64,000 nucleotides of DNA from Ophioceras dolichostomum (GCA_003049485.1 PYST01000011.1:124001-188000); one strand, 5' to 3'; shown: positions 23,816 to 36,914, numbered from the stretch's first letter. The notes: generated by a model not told the origin, from the sequence alone. Numbers and translations: made by a program.

Positions 23816-25901
23816 ACTTCCTCCTTCCCTCCCAGCCTAGCCAAGCTCACTCGCTAGTATCTAGTATTCTTCCTCGCCGGTCCTACCACAATCCCTGATC
23901 TCATATCTTCCCTTGTCACATTCTCTTTCACCCATTGTGTTAGGTCATAGGGTGGGCATGCTCTCTTTTGCTCCAAGCTTGCTTAGATATACGAAAACCT
24001 GACCTCCCTACTACCTTCCCATCACCCTTTCCTTGTATACTAGTAGTAGTACTTTATATCCAACGTGGTTGGCGCTCCCGAAATCTTCTCCTGTCCATAT
24101 TTCTTGCTGTTTCTTCTTCTCCCGTGTGTAGACCACCTACCAACTTGTAGTACCCTGTATCTCTTTTTAAACTCTGGTTCTTTCATCTAGTATCCATGAT
24201 TCCGGAAGCTGGTTTATGTGAACTGTAGTAGTGTTTCCACAAGCGACAAGTACTAGTTCTATTATTCTTCTGATCTGTCATCATGGTCCAATATCTGCCC
24301 ATCATCAAGACGGATTACCACAGTGCGTCACTTTTCATCTAACACAGTGCGAGAAGGGGGAGGGCTCTCGGTTTCCTCCGCCCCTGACTAGAAAAAACTA
24401 CCGGCCCCATCCCCTCCCGAAACACGGGACTTGTTTCGGGCCATCGACATGCCTCCCCGGTCTTCCGTCCTTTGTCCGCTCACGGACGCATGGGCAATTT
24501 GTCCTTTCTTTTTGTTTCCTTTTTTTCTCTCTTTTTTTTCTCTTTTAAGGTTCGCCACAGACCCTCCTCTCAAGGGCCAAGACTCACGGGGGCATGGACT
24601 CCTTCAGAGTTTTGACCCATGCACGTGATCTGATCTGATCTACGTAGGTAGGTAGAGGCGGGTTAGGCTGCATCTTGAGGCTTTCAACTTGGCGTCATAG
24701 TTTGTCGATCACTCGCGGGGGGGCTTTCCATTGATGTTTACCTAGCGCTATTGCTTCAAACACAGTCCTCGTCGAGCGAGCGTCGCCGTTGAAAGAGCGA
24801 AGTGCATCATCACAAGTATCACGGCGTCGACGAAACGACGAATGATGGGATGATGATGGCGTCTTTCTCCTCTTCTGCTCTCGAGTTTCTGCTGAACCTT
24901 TTTTTTAGCCCTCCTGTTCGCTCCCGTCTTCGTTTGGAGAAGAGCGCAAATGAAGTTGGAGATGATGGTGGCCTACGAATGTCCATAAACGTCTGATGGA
25001 GAGATGGAGGCAGGGAGGGAGAGAGGGGGTTGCGTGGGCTACCTACCTATTATAACCATGACCACCATCACCCTCATCCTAATCTCTGGTTCCTGGTTGC
25101 CTCAGGGAGGCTCGCCAGCCAGATCGTGAGATTCCATCAGATGGCGAGACGAGCAAAGGTGGGATAGACTCAGCGAAGACTTGCCACGGGTACGGTACCA
25201 AGGGGGAGAAAAAGATTGCGAGTGTCAAGATGGTGTGTAGCGTTCGTGCCCCGTCCCTTGCATGAAATGGACGGAGAAGATTCGGCTCAAAGAAACTCTG
25301 AGCCGAGGGCGTAGGGCTGAATAATGCTGACGGAATGAACGCTGAATCTGAGGGTAAACGAGACACACAACATATCCAAGAATGTTGCTTTGAGGTTCTT
25401 GCGGCTGTTGTTCTGACGACGACAGGACTGGAATGTATGAAGAGCAGAAGCGCAGGACAGAACGGAGGCAACAACAGGACGCATGCCAAACGGAAGGTTG
25501 CTCCGACGCATACCACACAGCAAGCATCAAAGATGGGCCAACCTGCAACAGCCGAGGCGAAAGAGACAGACACATCACAGACGGAACAGAGGGGATGGCG
25601 GTGGAAAGATAGCAATCAACTGAGCATTGATTGACTATCGAACTGGTGGTATCACGGTAAACGCAAAACACAAACGGCACGACCCGACAGCTAGGAAACT
25701 AGGAACGAAGCCGAAATCCAGAAACCACAAATCTCCTCCCATCGTCTTGACCCCTTTCTTCATTACAATGTCTAACCCATCCATTCCTCCTTGCACAGCT
25801 CAGACCATCATCCCCCACCACCCACCGACACTGTCGGACAGTGTAGGCAGGTAGGTAGACGACAGCCAGTCTGTCCGTCTCCATCTTGATCTTCTTCTTT
25901 C
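23816..25901. other. Spacer, convergent side of the Asn-rich gene and PLAC8 gene
   Basis: The left part is the pyrimidine-rich 3' UTR region of the Asn-rich gene. A T-rich tract lies at 24505-24550 and a TAGGTAGG-type run at about 24642-24653. No reading frame shows domain or splice support. Confidence 0.45.
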
Positions 25902-26538
25902 TTACTGGGCAGGGTAGGTCATGCCGCCCTGAGCCTGGTACTGGGTCTTGTCGCCGCCGGGGGCGGCGTTGGCCAGGAGCGGGGCGCGGTGCGCGGCCTC
26001 CTTGTCCTGCTGGACGAGGTCGCACAGGCCGCAGCAGCAGGCGCGGGCGATGTCGGAAAGGCAGTTGCCCTCGAGGCCGTACTTCTGGCGGATGTCGGCG
26101 CGCTGCATCGACATGAGGACCCAGTGGAGACCGAAGCAGCCCGAGGCGCAGAACATTAGGCACTACAGGAGAAACCACCACGTCAGTACATACGGTACGG
26201 GGACAGGAGGGCAGGAAGAAAAATGATGTCGGAAGTATGACGAGCAAAGAAAAACATACGCTAGTGTTGATGGGCTCATATCCCTGCAGGTTCGCATCCT
26301 TGCGCACGCGGTGGTGGGTCTTGCCGAAGGTGACGCAGGGCAGGCAGTACGTGATCAGGCAGGTGTCGATGGGGCTCAGGCAGCTGAAGAAGCCGTTGTG
26401 CCACGGCTGCGAGCCCTCGGGCGACTTGGAGTTGATGGTCTCTGACGGCTGCGACAGCACGGCGTTGACGCGCTCCTTCCACTCGGCGACGTCGCGGTCG
26501 TCGACGGGACCTCCCTTAGCCGGAGCAGGGGCAGCCAT
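25902..26538 (-). CDS. PLAC8-family cysteine-rich membrane-associated protein
   Basis: Two exons (26538-26260, 26162-25902) join in phase to 179 residues. The intron runs from GTATGT at 26259 to TGTAG at 26163. The PLAC8 signature is clear: CLSPIDTCLITYCLPCVTFG at about residues 53-72, then CLMFCASGCFG, and further on CCCGLCDLVQQDKEA. Family members are small Cys-rich proteins of the plasma membrane linked to metal or calcium handling and to cell size in other eukaryotes. The function in fungi is mostly untested. The start at 26538 gives MAAPAPAKGG and lies after a purine-rich leader. Length is normal for the family. Confidence 0.87.
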
Positions 26539-29500
26539 TGTATGTGTTTTTGGGGGGTGGTTTGTGGGAGGATGGAAGGGAGAGAGGAAGACAGAAGCGA
26601 AAGATGTTGTTTGAAGATTCACGGACGAGAGACGAACCGGAGGAAGAATGCAAAGAAAAAAGGAAAAGAGCGACAGGAAAAAAGGCTTGGATTTGGTTAG
26701 GTTGAAGATGATGGACAAAGAGTGAGGACAAGAGAAAGGGAGGGAGGAAAGGGTCCTGTGGCGTCCCTTTTAATACCTCACTCAGATTGCGCAAAGCAGA
26801 GGAAGCAGTACGGCCCGATGCAGGGGATGGCTTTCTTCCTGTCGACGACTCAGTGAGCCAGTGACAGAGCTAGACACATGGGGACGGAAGTGGCTCTCCT
26901 CCTGGCTTCGTGACTGGCTGGCCGTCCGTTCCGTTCCTGTCCAGGGTCTGGGATAACGGCTTCAGCAAAAAGTAAAAGAGCAATCAGTCCAGCGGCCAGC
27001 CCAAAAGAACACACGGCCAGCCGGATTCGTATCCGCCCCCATCAAAATCAATGACGGGAAGCGTCAAGCCAAGCGTGAAAGAGGAGGCAGCCACCTCCCG
27101 ACCCACGTCCCTTGCCAGTGCTGCCGCCCTGTTCCCAGTCTGTACGCCGGCGTGCACCGGGCTGTTGACCTCTCCAGGCAGGACAGTGGGACACACACGC
27201 AGGATTCGCAGGACAGACACGCAGGGAAGGAAGGACGCACAGGACAGGACATACGCAGAGACCCGACGGCGACGCACAGCACCTCTTCTTCATCACACAC
27301 GGGCGGACTGGTGGTGGGCGGCCACTCCGACCAATCAAGCCAAGCAAAAACGCCAAAAGGACCCTCCCCTCCTCCCTCCTGAGCCGGAAAGGGCCAAGCG
27401 CAAATATCTCCTTCTTCCTTTCCACTGGCCGGAACCAGTCCAGGGGTTGTCAAGACACAAGTCAGGAGGGGCGCGACGCTTTCAGCTTTTCAGCCTCAGG
27501 ACCCACCTTCATCCACCGCCGATGCCGCTGTGGGATTGGCGCGTTCCCGCTAGCGAGATGAAAGAAGAACGGGCGCCGCCCTCCAGACCGTCGTTGCGTG
27601 TGCCGTGTGGTGCCAGTTGATGAACGGTGGGTGCCCAAGAAGAAAGGAAAAAAATAACGCTGTCTCTGCCCGCAGACCGTTCGGGGAACCCTTGTCGAAA
27701 CTGAGGTGAGGCAATCTCCTCCTTGAAGATCGATCACTCTCAAGTAAAATTGGGAGGCGTTTTTGAGGCGTTTTTCTTTCTTTTTTTTTCCCCTGCTTCA
27801 CTACTTCACTGCTTCATGTGATTTTGTATCTACTAGATGATATCCCCCAGTAGTCTGGTCGGGACAATTTCATGCATGTTCGCCGTTGTGATTCATTCCG
27901 TTTCCCGTCCTGGCGGCGTCCATCCATCCGTGTCAGTCCCAGCGAGCGGATGCCTCTCTCTCTGTCAACCTTCCGGACCTGGAGTTCCTGGACTCTTCAT
28001 AATTCCTCCTCCAACCATTCTCTTCGCACCTCAACCACAGAAACCGTTCTAATTCCGGAATGTATCGAACGCGTCCTTGCCGAACCCAGCCTCGTGTTCC
28101 CTGGAGCTGGGATCTTCACTTTCCGACCTCCTGACTCATTTTTCTCATCCCTATCCTCTGCAGGAGGATACCTACAGAGGATCGCTCTCCGAATGCATTG
28201 CATTAGCTCCCTGCCTGTGTACCTAATATTTAGGGAGTTACGATCAAAAGTGCCTCTGATCCCAGAGGTCTCTTTTGCAAGTTTTCTTATCGTCGAGAAA
28301 AATGCTGGAGGTGGCCCATTTTTGACCCGCCTAGCTCATTTCCCGGATCAGCCCTACACACGCAACTTCATGCAAGACCTTGGCTCGGCACCGTGATGGT
28401 TACCATTCTTGGCCAACAGCCCTATCAGTATCAGGAATCAGCGAGCCCCAGTGTCCCCTTGGATGGCACCACCTTCTGCGGTTGCGCCTGTCTCGCAATT
28501 GGCTCCTGTCCAAGCACGATTGAATCCTTCTGTCTGTCCATCTTCTATCCGTATGTTGTATCGTTCTCTTCTCGATGAAAACCGTTTTCTCCTTCCCCGT
28601 TTCATGCAAATTTTCCCTTTGCAATCCATGTTCCGTAGATCGTTCCATAGCAGTCAGCCTCCTTTACCCGCCCATCTGGCTTTCCGCCTGCTGCTATATT
28701 GGCGTGCGCCTCGATATCAGAGCTGCGTTTCTTTCCAATTGCGGTCCTATCATTCAAGCCAAGGCCCTATTCCCTGTCAAATCGCGGAGCCTGAGCATTG
28801 ACGCTGTCAGACGGAGAGTTTTGTGCGGCGTGTTGAGGCTGAAATCATCAGCGACGACCCGATTTTTCTCCAGAACAGGAGGAACATAACGGAATCGGCA
28901 CGGGATAGAGCTCTCTGGGCCAAATTTCCCGACCTCGAAATAGTTTCATAAAATGATTGTTGCACTTCTATCACCGAGGTCCTCGTTTTTCACTTGATCA
29001 CGGAAGTCGTACCCAGGAGAACGGACCGTGGCGATGATGATATTCAGGACGGATTTCAGCGCCGGACCGGACCTGAAGCCCTGAGAGCAAACGCTCGATC
29101 TCGGCCCCCTCGCTCCAGGTGCGACTCTCACCAATATCCTTCCACACCTTGGCCGCCCGGCACAACCATCGATTGGTCCGGCGTACATCCGAACTCAGGG
29201 CTGAAAAGTTCACCGCCGAATGCAGCACGGAGAGCGAACGAAATTGATCACGTTCAAATTTGATAGGGTGACGTGGACTGGACTGAACCAAGAAGGCCCC
29301 ATCCAAGAACATTGTCGATTGATTGACCATTGGGCTGAAGACGTGTCGATGCAAGGATGTTGCTTGTATCCGTAAGCCGTGCTGGGATAAGCAGGTGTGG
29401 CCAACGCATTTGTGGCTTTCTATCTAGCATGTGTGGCTAGTGACGAGCCAGGAATACATGAGGCTATTCCGAACCGATGCACTGACCCAGATGAAAACTA

Positions 29501-31263
29501 ACCGAGGAGAGTCATGGCCAATTCCTCCGAACACGGATCATCCCTTGATGCCCCAGACTCATCAGGTCGGGTGCCGGTGCCACATTCTCACAAGTCACAA
29601 ACCCTCCCCAGATTCGCGACCGAACTTCTCCAACAAAACGCTGCCAACTTCGACGTTCCCATACAAACGGATTCTGCCTTATCAATCCGTAGAAAGAATC
29701 CAGTCTCGTGATTCACGGATGACTATCAGAAGAGCGGGAAGAGCCATTTAATCGCGCAAATCCAGATCTCGGGTCCTATTCTCGTGTATCTCACAAAGAA
29801 GCAGAAATCCACCTCTCAACCGGCCGTAAATCACATGCCGAAAAGCACGTGTGGGGAGCCAAAGAGGCGAGGACCCTCCCCCAGATTTTAGCCAGATTTT
29901 TGGGGTAGTGAGCGCCAGGAGAGGAAAGGCGAGTGGACCGTCGAGCTCACAGCGCCAAAGCAAAAACTGGGGAAGCAAGGAAGGGCACTGAAAGCCAGCA
30001 CCATTCCCTCCGCTTCGACACCCCCCCGCCTCCCCCCTCTTCTCGCTCACTGACTTCCTCAGCGCTCAACAACAGGGCTTCAAGCACGAAAACAACGAGA
30101 AAAAGACGAGAAGAACCGCCGTAAATTCGTAGGGACCCGATCTTTAGGCATTCCAGACCGCTACCAGATCCACTGGGATGTGTTATTTACGGCAATCTGT
30201 CTCTCTGCTTCCATGCCAGTGTGGTGAGAGGATGAGATGACGCCCGCTCCTGGTTTGACGATCCTGGGCTGGTTCTGACGTTGGCAAACGGCTGTGATTG
30301 GTGCTTGGATATTGTCTGCGACGCTCTTACCCCGCTTCCTGCAGTCGCGCTCCCTTCGAAAGCGGGGTGTTGCTCCAGTGGCTCCAGTGCTTCCCGTCAT
30401 GGCACATCCCTGGCCATGGAAGTCATCAGCAACAGCAACTCGAAGACGCTGAGAGGCAGTGAGTATGATTAGTGGTAATGGTGGCCAAGGATGCTGCCTG
30501 TGGCGCTGGTCCCGTGGACAAACAACGCCCAGCAAGATGCGGCGTTGCAGTTCCAGACAGAGGACCCAACAACTCTCGGCGGGACAGGGGCATGCGTGAG
30601 AGGATGGCACGGGGACAGTGAGGGGAAGGACGAGAAGGGCAGGCACGCACATCGGGAAACAACATGCAGCAACAAAAGGCATTCCCTTCCCGCTCCCCCT
30701 TCATCGTCCCTAACTTTGAACGACCACATTGTCCCTTCGGCCATCAACGTCATCAATCCGTCAACATCACTAGAGAGCGTGCTTCTTAGACGTCTCTCTC
30801 GGTTTAATACAACAGGTCAGTCTCCCATTGTTCTACAGATGCATCCAGCGATGGAATCCCTACTCCAAATACCAGAAGACGCAGACGGCTTGGGTCTTTC
30901 AGGCCTGTTTTGCCCGATCTCGAACCACTCTCCCTGTCAATCGTCCCATCTAGGAAGAAGGAAGGCAGAAAGGCATTGGAAAGGGCCACGCGAGCCACTT
31001 GGCCAACAATCCCCAAATACAGTCACATACACCTTCTTTTCATCATCACTGGCTTCAACAACTACCAGGCATTGATTACCACGGCACATTCTGACACTGC
31101 TTTGGTTTTTGCTCGGTTGAACAGACCCTCTCCACTCTACCCTCTTGCTCGCCCACAAAACAATACAAGTCTCGACCTACCAAATCCAAACACCATCGAC
31201 CTCTCTCCAACCTCTCTACGGCACAACACAACAACAACCAACTCACCAATCCACACATCCAAA
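26539..31263. other. Long spacer with one weak coding fragment
   Basis: Most of these 4.7 kb show no gene. The part next to 26539 is the leader of the PLAC8 gene; 31000-31263 is the leader of the small-protein gene. One possible coding remnant lies at 28998-29330 on the minus strand and is listed separately. Confidence 0.4.
28998..29330 (-). CDS. Possible coding fragment, 110 residues, unassigned
   Basis: From the ATG at 29330 the frame runs 110 residues. It has a composition more protein-like than its surroundings: RSLSVLHSAVNFSALSSDVR, then RWLCRAAKVWKDIGES and ERLLSGLQVRSG. It has no signal peptide or known motif, and no upstream or downstream exon could be fitted with confidence. It could be an exon of an undetected gene, a gene relic, or chance. 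Confidence 0.22.
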   Translation of the reverse strand: MVNQSTMFLDGAFLVQSSPRHPIKFERDQFRSLSVLHSAVNFSALSSDVRRTNRWLCRAAKVWKDIGESRTWSEGAEIERLLSGLQVRSGAEIRPEYHHRHGPFSWVRLP

Positions 31264-31590
31264 ATGCCCGTCCGCATCCCCGCCGCCCGCTCCACAGAGA
31301 TCTTCTCGTACGGCGTCGCCGGCGTCGGCGTCTTCGCGCCCTTCTACATGATGATGCCCGGCGCAGAAGAGCGCGTTGCGCGGTCGACCGCCCGCTGGGC
31401 GCCGCGGTGGGAGAAGAACATCAGCTTCTTCACGCCCCGCGTCGAGCGCGGCGTCCAGCGCATCGAGCCCCCCATCAGGAAGACGGTGCAGCGCATCGAG
31501 AATCGCCTGCCGCTCGAGAAGATGGCCCAGAACGTTGACCGCCGCATCAAGTCGGGCATCGAGCGGCTCAACTCTTTCCGCCGTCAGTGA
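31264..31590 (+). CDS. Small basic protein of 108 residues with one hydrophobic segment
   Basis: An intron-free frame starts at an ATG in a good context (CCAAAATGCC) and codes for 108 residues. Residues 14-31 (SYGVAGVGVFAPFYMMM region) are hydrophobic and could span or insert in a membrane. Residues about 58-105 form a basic amphipathic helix with repeated RxxxxRI and RIE spacing. The family is not recognised. A small organellar membrane protein is possible, but that is only inference. Codon choice is strongly C/G-ending, as in the well-supported genes, which argues that it is real. A longer frame upstream is not used because it lacks such codon bias. Confidence 0.68.
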   Translation: MPVRIPAARSTEIFSYGVAGVGVFAPFYMMMPGAEERVARSTARWAPRWEKNISFFTPRVERGVQRIEPPIRKTVQRIENRLPLEKMAQNVDRRIKSGIERLNSFRRQ

Positions 31591-32306
31591 ATGAACACCC
31601 TTCGAAGGGTGCTGGTGTGATCGTCAGACAAATAATTGGGAGGATAATCTACCTATACACATGCCCGTGGACGTCCGGGTCGTCGATCGATGACTGCCCC
31701 CCCGGCCCTTTGTATACACGGAGGGGGGCGGTCGGCGGCCGAGCAGCTAACCCCCTGTCTTAGTTGACCTTAGATGAAACTAAGGAAGACTAAAGGGGCG
31801 CAGCCTATATGTATATATATCCCCATGATAGGACACCCAGACCCTGAGATGGTGGTGTCCTGGCCTGCATTTTCCGTTTCTGTTGTTCTCGGGCTCGTCA
31901 TCAAACTCTAAGGATGGGCCGATCATTGAAGACTACGATGGGCGGGCAGGCCAACGCAGCATTTTCCCTAGCAGTCAAGTCCCCCGTTCTTCTAGATAGA
32001 GCAGATGGATAGATGACTAGACGGCCCATAGAGGAGGAGGGGACGGATCAACGAGATGTTGTCTTCCTGCCTTTCTATCCTCACACTCATATCGCAGGTG
32101 ACCGACTGTACCAATATCTATCCATCCATCCCTCTTGCTCACAAGTCCGAGACAGGCTTACACCCGTCTCGTACGAGCATGTCCGCCCAGGTGTAAACAC
32201 CAAACAACCTGCCACTCGACGCCCTCTTTCGAAGCCCTTCTTCCACTCCTTCCCAACACGCACCGCACTCACCTGTAAGTACCTGCTCTCTCTGCCTGTC
32301 TCTCTC
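31591..32306. other. Convergent spacer with a GC hairpin
   Basis: This is the 3' side of both flanking genes. A 7-bp all-GC inverted repeat lies at 31696-31729. No gene is seen. Confidence 0.5.
31696..31729. repeat. GC inverted repeat (7-bp stem)
   Basis: GCCCCCC (31696-31702) pairs with GGGGGGC (31723-31729) across a 20-base loop, about 105 bases after the stop of the small-protein gene. It could be a 3' UTR hairpin. Confidence 0.5.
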
Positions 32307-34776
32307 TTAGTGCTGGAACCGGAAATCCAGCCTCTTGTTCCCCCGATCCGTCGTAGTCGCCAGGTAGGTCAGCCTCTCCTCGGGCGTCATCGCGTCCCAC
32401 TTTTGCGATCTGCTCCGATTCCTCCAGACGTAGTACACCTTCACCAGCCCGTAGACGACGATGTTCATGCACGCGACGCCCAGGAGCGCCCGGTTGCCGC
32501 GCGGGTAGAAGGGCGCGTCGTCGGCGCGGTACACATTGGATGCCACGATGGCGGACGTCTGCACGAACATGTTGTAGCAGGCTGCCGAGACCGTGCGGGA
32601 GCGCACGCTGTACGAGTTGCGGGAGTTCCATGCCACTTGTATTGGGTGTGCTAAATATACGTCACGAAAACCGCGCAAAGAGAGATATCAGGTTGTCAGC
32701 AGGAACGACCTATGACGGGGGAGAGGTGACCGACATGTATGTACGGCGCCACTAAGATCAGCACAGGGAGGGCACAGGGAGGGGGAACAGGCGAACAAAC
32801 CGTTCGGATAACTGAGCAGCAGCGTCGTCACCGTCCATATGACCCACTTGTTGACCTTGGCCAGGTCCGTGACGGCGAGGTAGACGAGGAACGGCAGGGC
32901 CCAGACCTGCCCGGACATGGAGGTGAAGGTGAGCTCCCCCCACCACTCGGCCACGTAGGAGACGAGGAGCATCGTGATGATGTGCAGGACGGTGTAGGGG
33001 ATGGTGAGCAGGTTGGTCTGGAAGGTGTCGAAGCCGAGGCCCTTGAGCGAGAGGGTGAGGTACTGCGCCTGGGGGATCATGGGGAGCTGGAAGAGGAGGC
33101 CAAGGATGTAGAGAGGCCTGGAATTTTGGAAAGAGAGCCAGGGGCCGGGCAGGAGTTGGTTAGCTCCTGCGATTAGTGAGAACATATGTCCCGTATCAAT
33201 GGTATGGGACGGTTAGAAGTAAGTAACTTACCACAGATCGTAGTCCTTCAGGCTTTGCCACAGCAGTCTGGGCGTGATGGGCTCCCGGTTGTGCATGCCG
33301 CTCTTGCTGGGGTCCTCGCGGATGACTCGGTTGACTATGATTTTTTCCTCTCTGCCCAGCAAAATATATCACAGTCTTGCTTAGTAGGAGGAGCCTCTGA
33401 GCCTAGGTTTTTGTACATCAGGTAGGAGTAGAATCCAGGAGCTCCTAGGGAGGGTTGTCATGAGACATCATACTTCTCGTCGAACCACCCCTTTTTACCC
33501 CTGAACCAGTTCTTGGTCTGGCATGGACCGGCTGGCATGAGTCCATAGGCCAGGAGACCGATGACGAGAGTGACCAAGCCCTGTTTTCATTCAGAGTAAG
33601 CATGGCAGTCTTTGTCAGTGACAAATATATGAGAAATTTATTTCTCTCAACATACCTCGATCAAGAAAAGCCACCGCCAACCAGAGTGACCCTCAAGACC
33701 GCGCATCCGAAGCAGGCCGTACGCCAGGAGCGCCGAGAGAATATCCGCGATGCTCATTGCCGTCCAGAAGAAGCCGAGGCGGATGGTCAGCTCGTGGTGT
33801 TTGTAGAAGTATGAGAGGTAGAGTATGATCTAAACCGAAAGTCAGCACCTCCCTAGGGACCCAGGCACTCAGCCAAGTACTTCCACGTAATTAGATCACG
33901 ACAGTCAGGGGTTATTATACTAAGTATGCTGTCAGGGTAACCAGGGATTTGCCATCGGCTTGCTGCTTACATCAGGAATGAATCCGCCCTGCAGCATGCC
34001 CAACAACGCTCGACAGACGAGGAACGAGTCCCTCCCCGTCAGCCAGAACTGGGCGGCGGCCACGATGCTCCAGAGAACCATCTGGGTTGGGATCCAGCGG
34101 TCGGGGCCCATCCACTTCGACACGAGCTGGGAGGGCAGCTCGGCTAGGAGGAAGCTGAGGCGGAAGACTGTGTTGCCCATGTTGAAGTCTGTTTTGAAAA
34201 CGAAGGGGGGTCATTGGTCAGTAAAGTGTACTACTAGTGCTTACTCACATCACTAAAGCCATCGTACTGTCTAGTAGTTGCTGTGGGAGAGGCTGCATGT
34301 GTGCCATAACAAGAAGCACCGCAAGCAACCCTGACTGACTCACCGTTGGTGTTGAGATGCAGCTCAGGCAGGAAGTTATCCGTCAAGGCCTGCGCCAGGT
34401 TCGCGCGGTCCAGCTCCAACGCCATGAACATAATACAGGCCCAGACCATGATGCGCAGGTCGACCTTGCGCAGGACGCGGAACTCGTCCCGCCAGGTCCA
34501 GCGGAAGAGCGGGTCGAACCGGTGCGTGTTCTCCCATTCGTCCTTTGGCCGGTACTTCTCGGCCGTGTCCGCGTCGTCGAACACGCTCGCCTGCGTCGCG
34601 ATGGCGTCCGGCGAGTACGGCGTCCGGCGCTGCCACCAGTACTTCCTGTCCTCCCTCGGAGCGCCGAGGGGCGGAATGCCAACGCTTCCGCTTTGGAGGG
34701 AGGACGTCGAGCCGTTGGGGCCGTTGGGGCCGTTGGGCAGCTTTGGCTCCGTGGTCTTGCTGATCACCGTCGCCAT
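32307..34776 (-). CDS. MFS transporter, Dal5-like anion:cation symporter type
   Basis: Seven exons (34776-34344, 34188-33971, 33829-33656, 33580-33474, 33351-33232, 33117-32801, 32650-32307) join in phase to 570 residues. The cytosolic N-terminus is followed by EFRVLRKVDLRIMVWACIMF and a typical first helix ending LELDRANLAQAL. Then come DFNMGNTVFRLSFLLAELPS, QMVLWSIVAAAQFWLTGRDS and CRALLGMLQGGFIPD. These blocks and their order fit the allantoate/nicotinate/pantothenate permease family (TC ACS). It is probably a plasma-membrane proton symporter for a small organic acid. The gene is divergent from a sulfonate-type dioxygenase, and their shared upstream region suggests joint control. Substrate assignment to sulfonates rests on this context only. 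The first in-frame ATG at 34776 is used. Confidence 0.88.
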
Positions 34777-36914
34777 GTTGTCTTTGTCGTCTCCGATGAT
34801 ACGAAACACGAAAGTAGGCTACAAGTGTATAGGACTGGAGGCCTGAGGCAGACTACTATCGTCGGTGTTAAACATCGAAGCCGTGCACGGGACGCCCGTC
34901 GGCTTTTAACTTGTCCGGATATACTACGCGATGAATACTGGAGTACTAGGTAGTACCGAACCAGCTTGCTCTGTTTCTTTGCTTTCCACGGAGTGTAAAA
35001 AGTCCCCGGAGGTCTCCTTCGCTCACCAAAAGTCAAAATGGCGAAGGTCATCCCTGGGATGCCGTCAGAGGAGAGATATCCGTCCCAATAGCGGGTAGGT
35101 GAAGAGAGTGGCACGCATACGCTCTCAAGGGCTCGGCTCTAGCTAGGCTTGGTTCGATATCCCAAAATCTTCATCCACCTTCAGGAACTAGTAGAAAGCG
35201 AGGAGCTGGCACGAACAGGACCTTCTCGCTCACACGTGTGGAGGCGAGTGAGTTTTCGGGTTTTCGAGACTTCAGTGTCGGCATCGAATCTGCCAATGGT
35301 GTGCCCACGACCTCGCTCTGCAGACCATGGATTCTTTATTGAGGCAAGGGCTCGTCAACGACCCACCAAGGCCACAGCGTCTGGTATGTATGTGGAATCA
35401 TCCGCCCGTACGCCCTTACCACCTCCAAGCACTCTATCCTACCCAACGGCCGCCAGGGCCGCGATACGGGGCAAGCTGAGGTTCCTCGTCTCCGACACGT
35501 TGGGGGTTTAGTCTTACAACCCGTGGCTTTCATGTTCCCTTTCCCTCATTCTGCATTCGATGCGGGGGTGGTCGTCTTGGCCAGTCTTGCTTAATGATTG
35601 CGTGCTGAAGACGCAGGATGTCGATCTAGGGTTCGTCCAATATCTGGGATTTGTGCTCGACGCAAGCTTCGAGAGGGAGGACTAGGGAGGGAACGTGGTG
35701 GCCATGGGCGTCGAGAGGAGTGATAAGAGGGGGACGAGGTTGCCCCTATTTCCAGTGATAGCATTATCGTGATCGGCTGCGTCTGTGGCGCAATTACACA
35801 ACCCCTCTCAAAAACGACTTGCTTGGACGTCTTAGTACGAGGTATGGAGCTAGCTAGTCTGGGCGGGGGAGGGGACTTTGACAACCAACGGCTAGTTGAT
35901 GACCATGGTGACGATTCGGGGATGTGCTGGTACCGCTGGCAGGACCCACCCCCTTCTCGCTGGCCGTTGGCCCTCGCAGTTCTTATCTTCCACCCAGTCG
36001 AAATATCCACTGCTAAGTTCAGAGTGTCATAGATAACGGCCCTCGCAATTGATGATTGGACTCCATCGGAGAGCTGGGAGAGGTATCTAGTGATCCATTG
36101 CACCATGTTTGAAGTTGATGTCGAATGCGGAGCTCCCGATTGTGCAATCCACCCGGCCCCTCACCCATTCCGTTGGAGTCGGCAGCCCTACTACGACGGG
36201 AACCCCCACGCTTCCGTACTCCGGCTTCAACACGGAGCAAAACACCTTTTATCTCCGGACGCGACCTGCTTCGCCTACATTACGTGGTTACTTACCTGCG
36301 TTCGCAAGATGCTCCGACAGTCTGGTTCCCTGGTTCCCCGCATCTGACAGGACCCCTGGTCCACAGATAACCCGAACATCGGAGTGAAACGCGCTGATGT
36401 GACTTGACGCAATCGTGCATCAGGGCCACAGAGCCACAGAGTTGGTGGCAGTACCCAATCATCAGTGAGGGGTTTGAAGAACACTGGCTTCCTCTAGCCA
36501 CATTTAGAGACCATGGTTGCTGCCATCACATGGCGGCATGGCTTCTGAGAATGTTGTCATATGCTTGTCCGCAGTCGCTCGTCGATGGCTCGAAGGAGGA
36601 ACTCGTGTCTTCAAGAAGCCGCGCCAGCCGAGCACCCATCCGGAGCAAATCGCGGGGATGATCCTGGAGATGAGGGGGTGGCTGGGTTCGCCTCATGGAT
36701 ATAAAGTTGCCTGTTAAGTTGGAAGATCCTCTATGTTCGATCTCTCAGCAGTCTGCACCTCCTGAGCTGCGCATGTCTCTCTCCCGACCCAGGTCGACTT
36801 CTCTGCCATCTTAGCACACTCGATTCTACTCGGCTTCTACTTGTAGCCTACCTGGAATACTCCCTCCATACATATACCCAGAAGAGCACTGAAGTCACAT
36901 CACTCCGGCTCATC
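34777..36914. other. Shared upstream region of the MFS transporter and the dioxygenase
   Basis: This 2.1-kb divergent spacer holds no supported gene. TATAAAG occurs at 36700-36706, about 210 bases before the dioxygenase start. ATGGCGGCAT at 36530-36539 differs at one position from ATGRYRYCAT, the site reported for the Neurospora sulfur regulator CYS3. It may be chance. Confidence 0.4.
36700..36706 (+). promoter_or_regulatory. Possible TATA box of the dioxygenase gene
   Basis: TATAAAG lies about 210 bases upstream of the ATG at 36915. Position relative to a transcription start is unknown. Confidence 0.3.

Noticed and set aside
30910..31263. Upstream extension of the 108-residue small protein.
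   Set aside because: Codon use and composition change sharply at 31264, where a good-context ATG lies.
34234..34262. A possible micro-exon (YDGFSD) in intron 1 of the Dal5-type transporter.
   Set aside because: It cannot be joined in phase without a stop, while direct splicing 34344 to 34188 gives the expected NTNDFNMGN.
35149..35165. A B-box-like sequence GGTTCGATATCC suggesting a tRNA.
   Set aside because: No A box or acceptor pairing is found at suitable distance.
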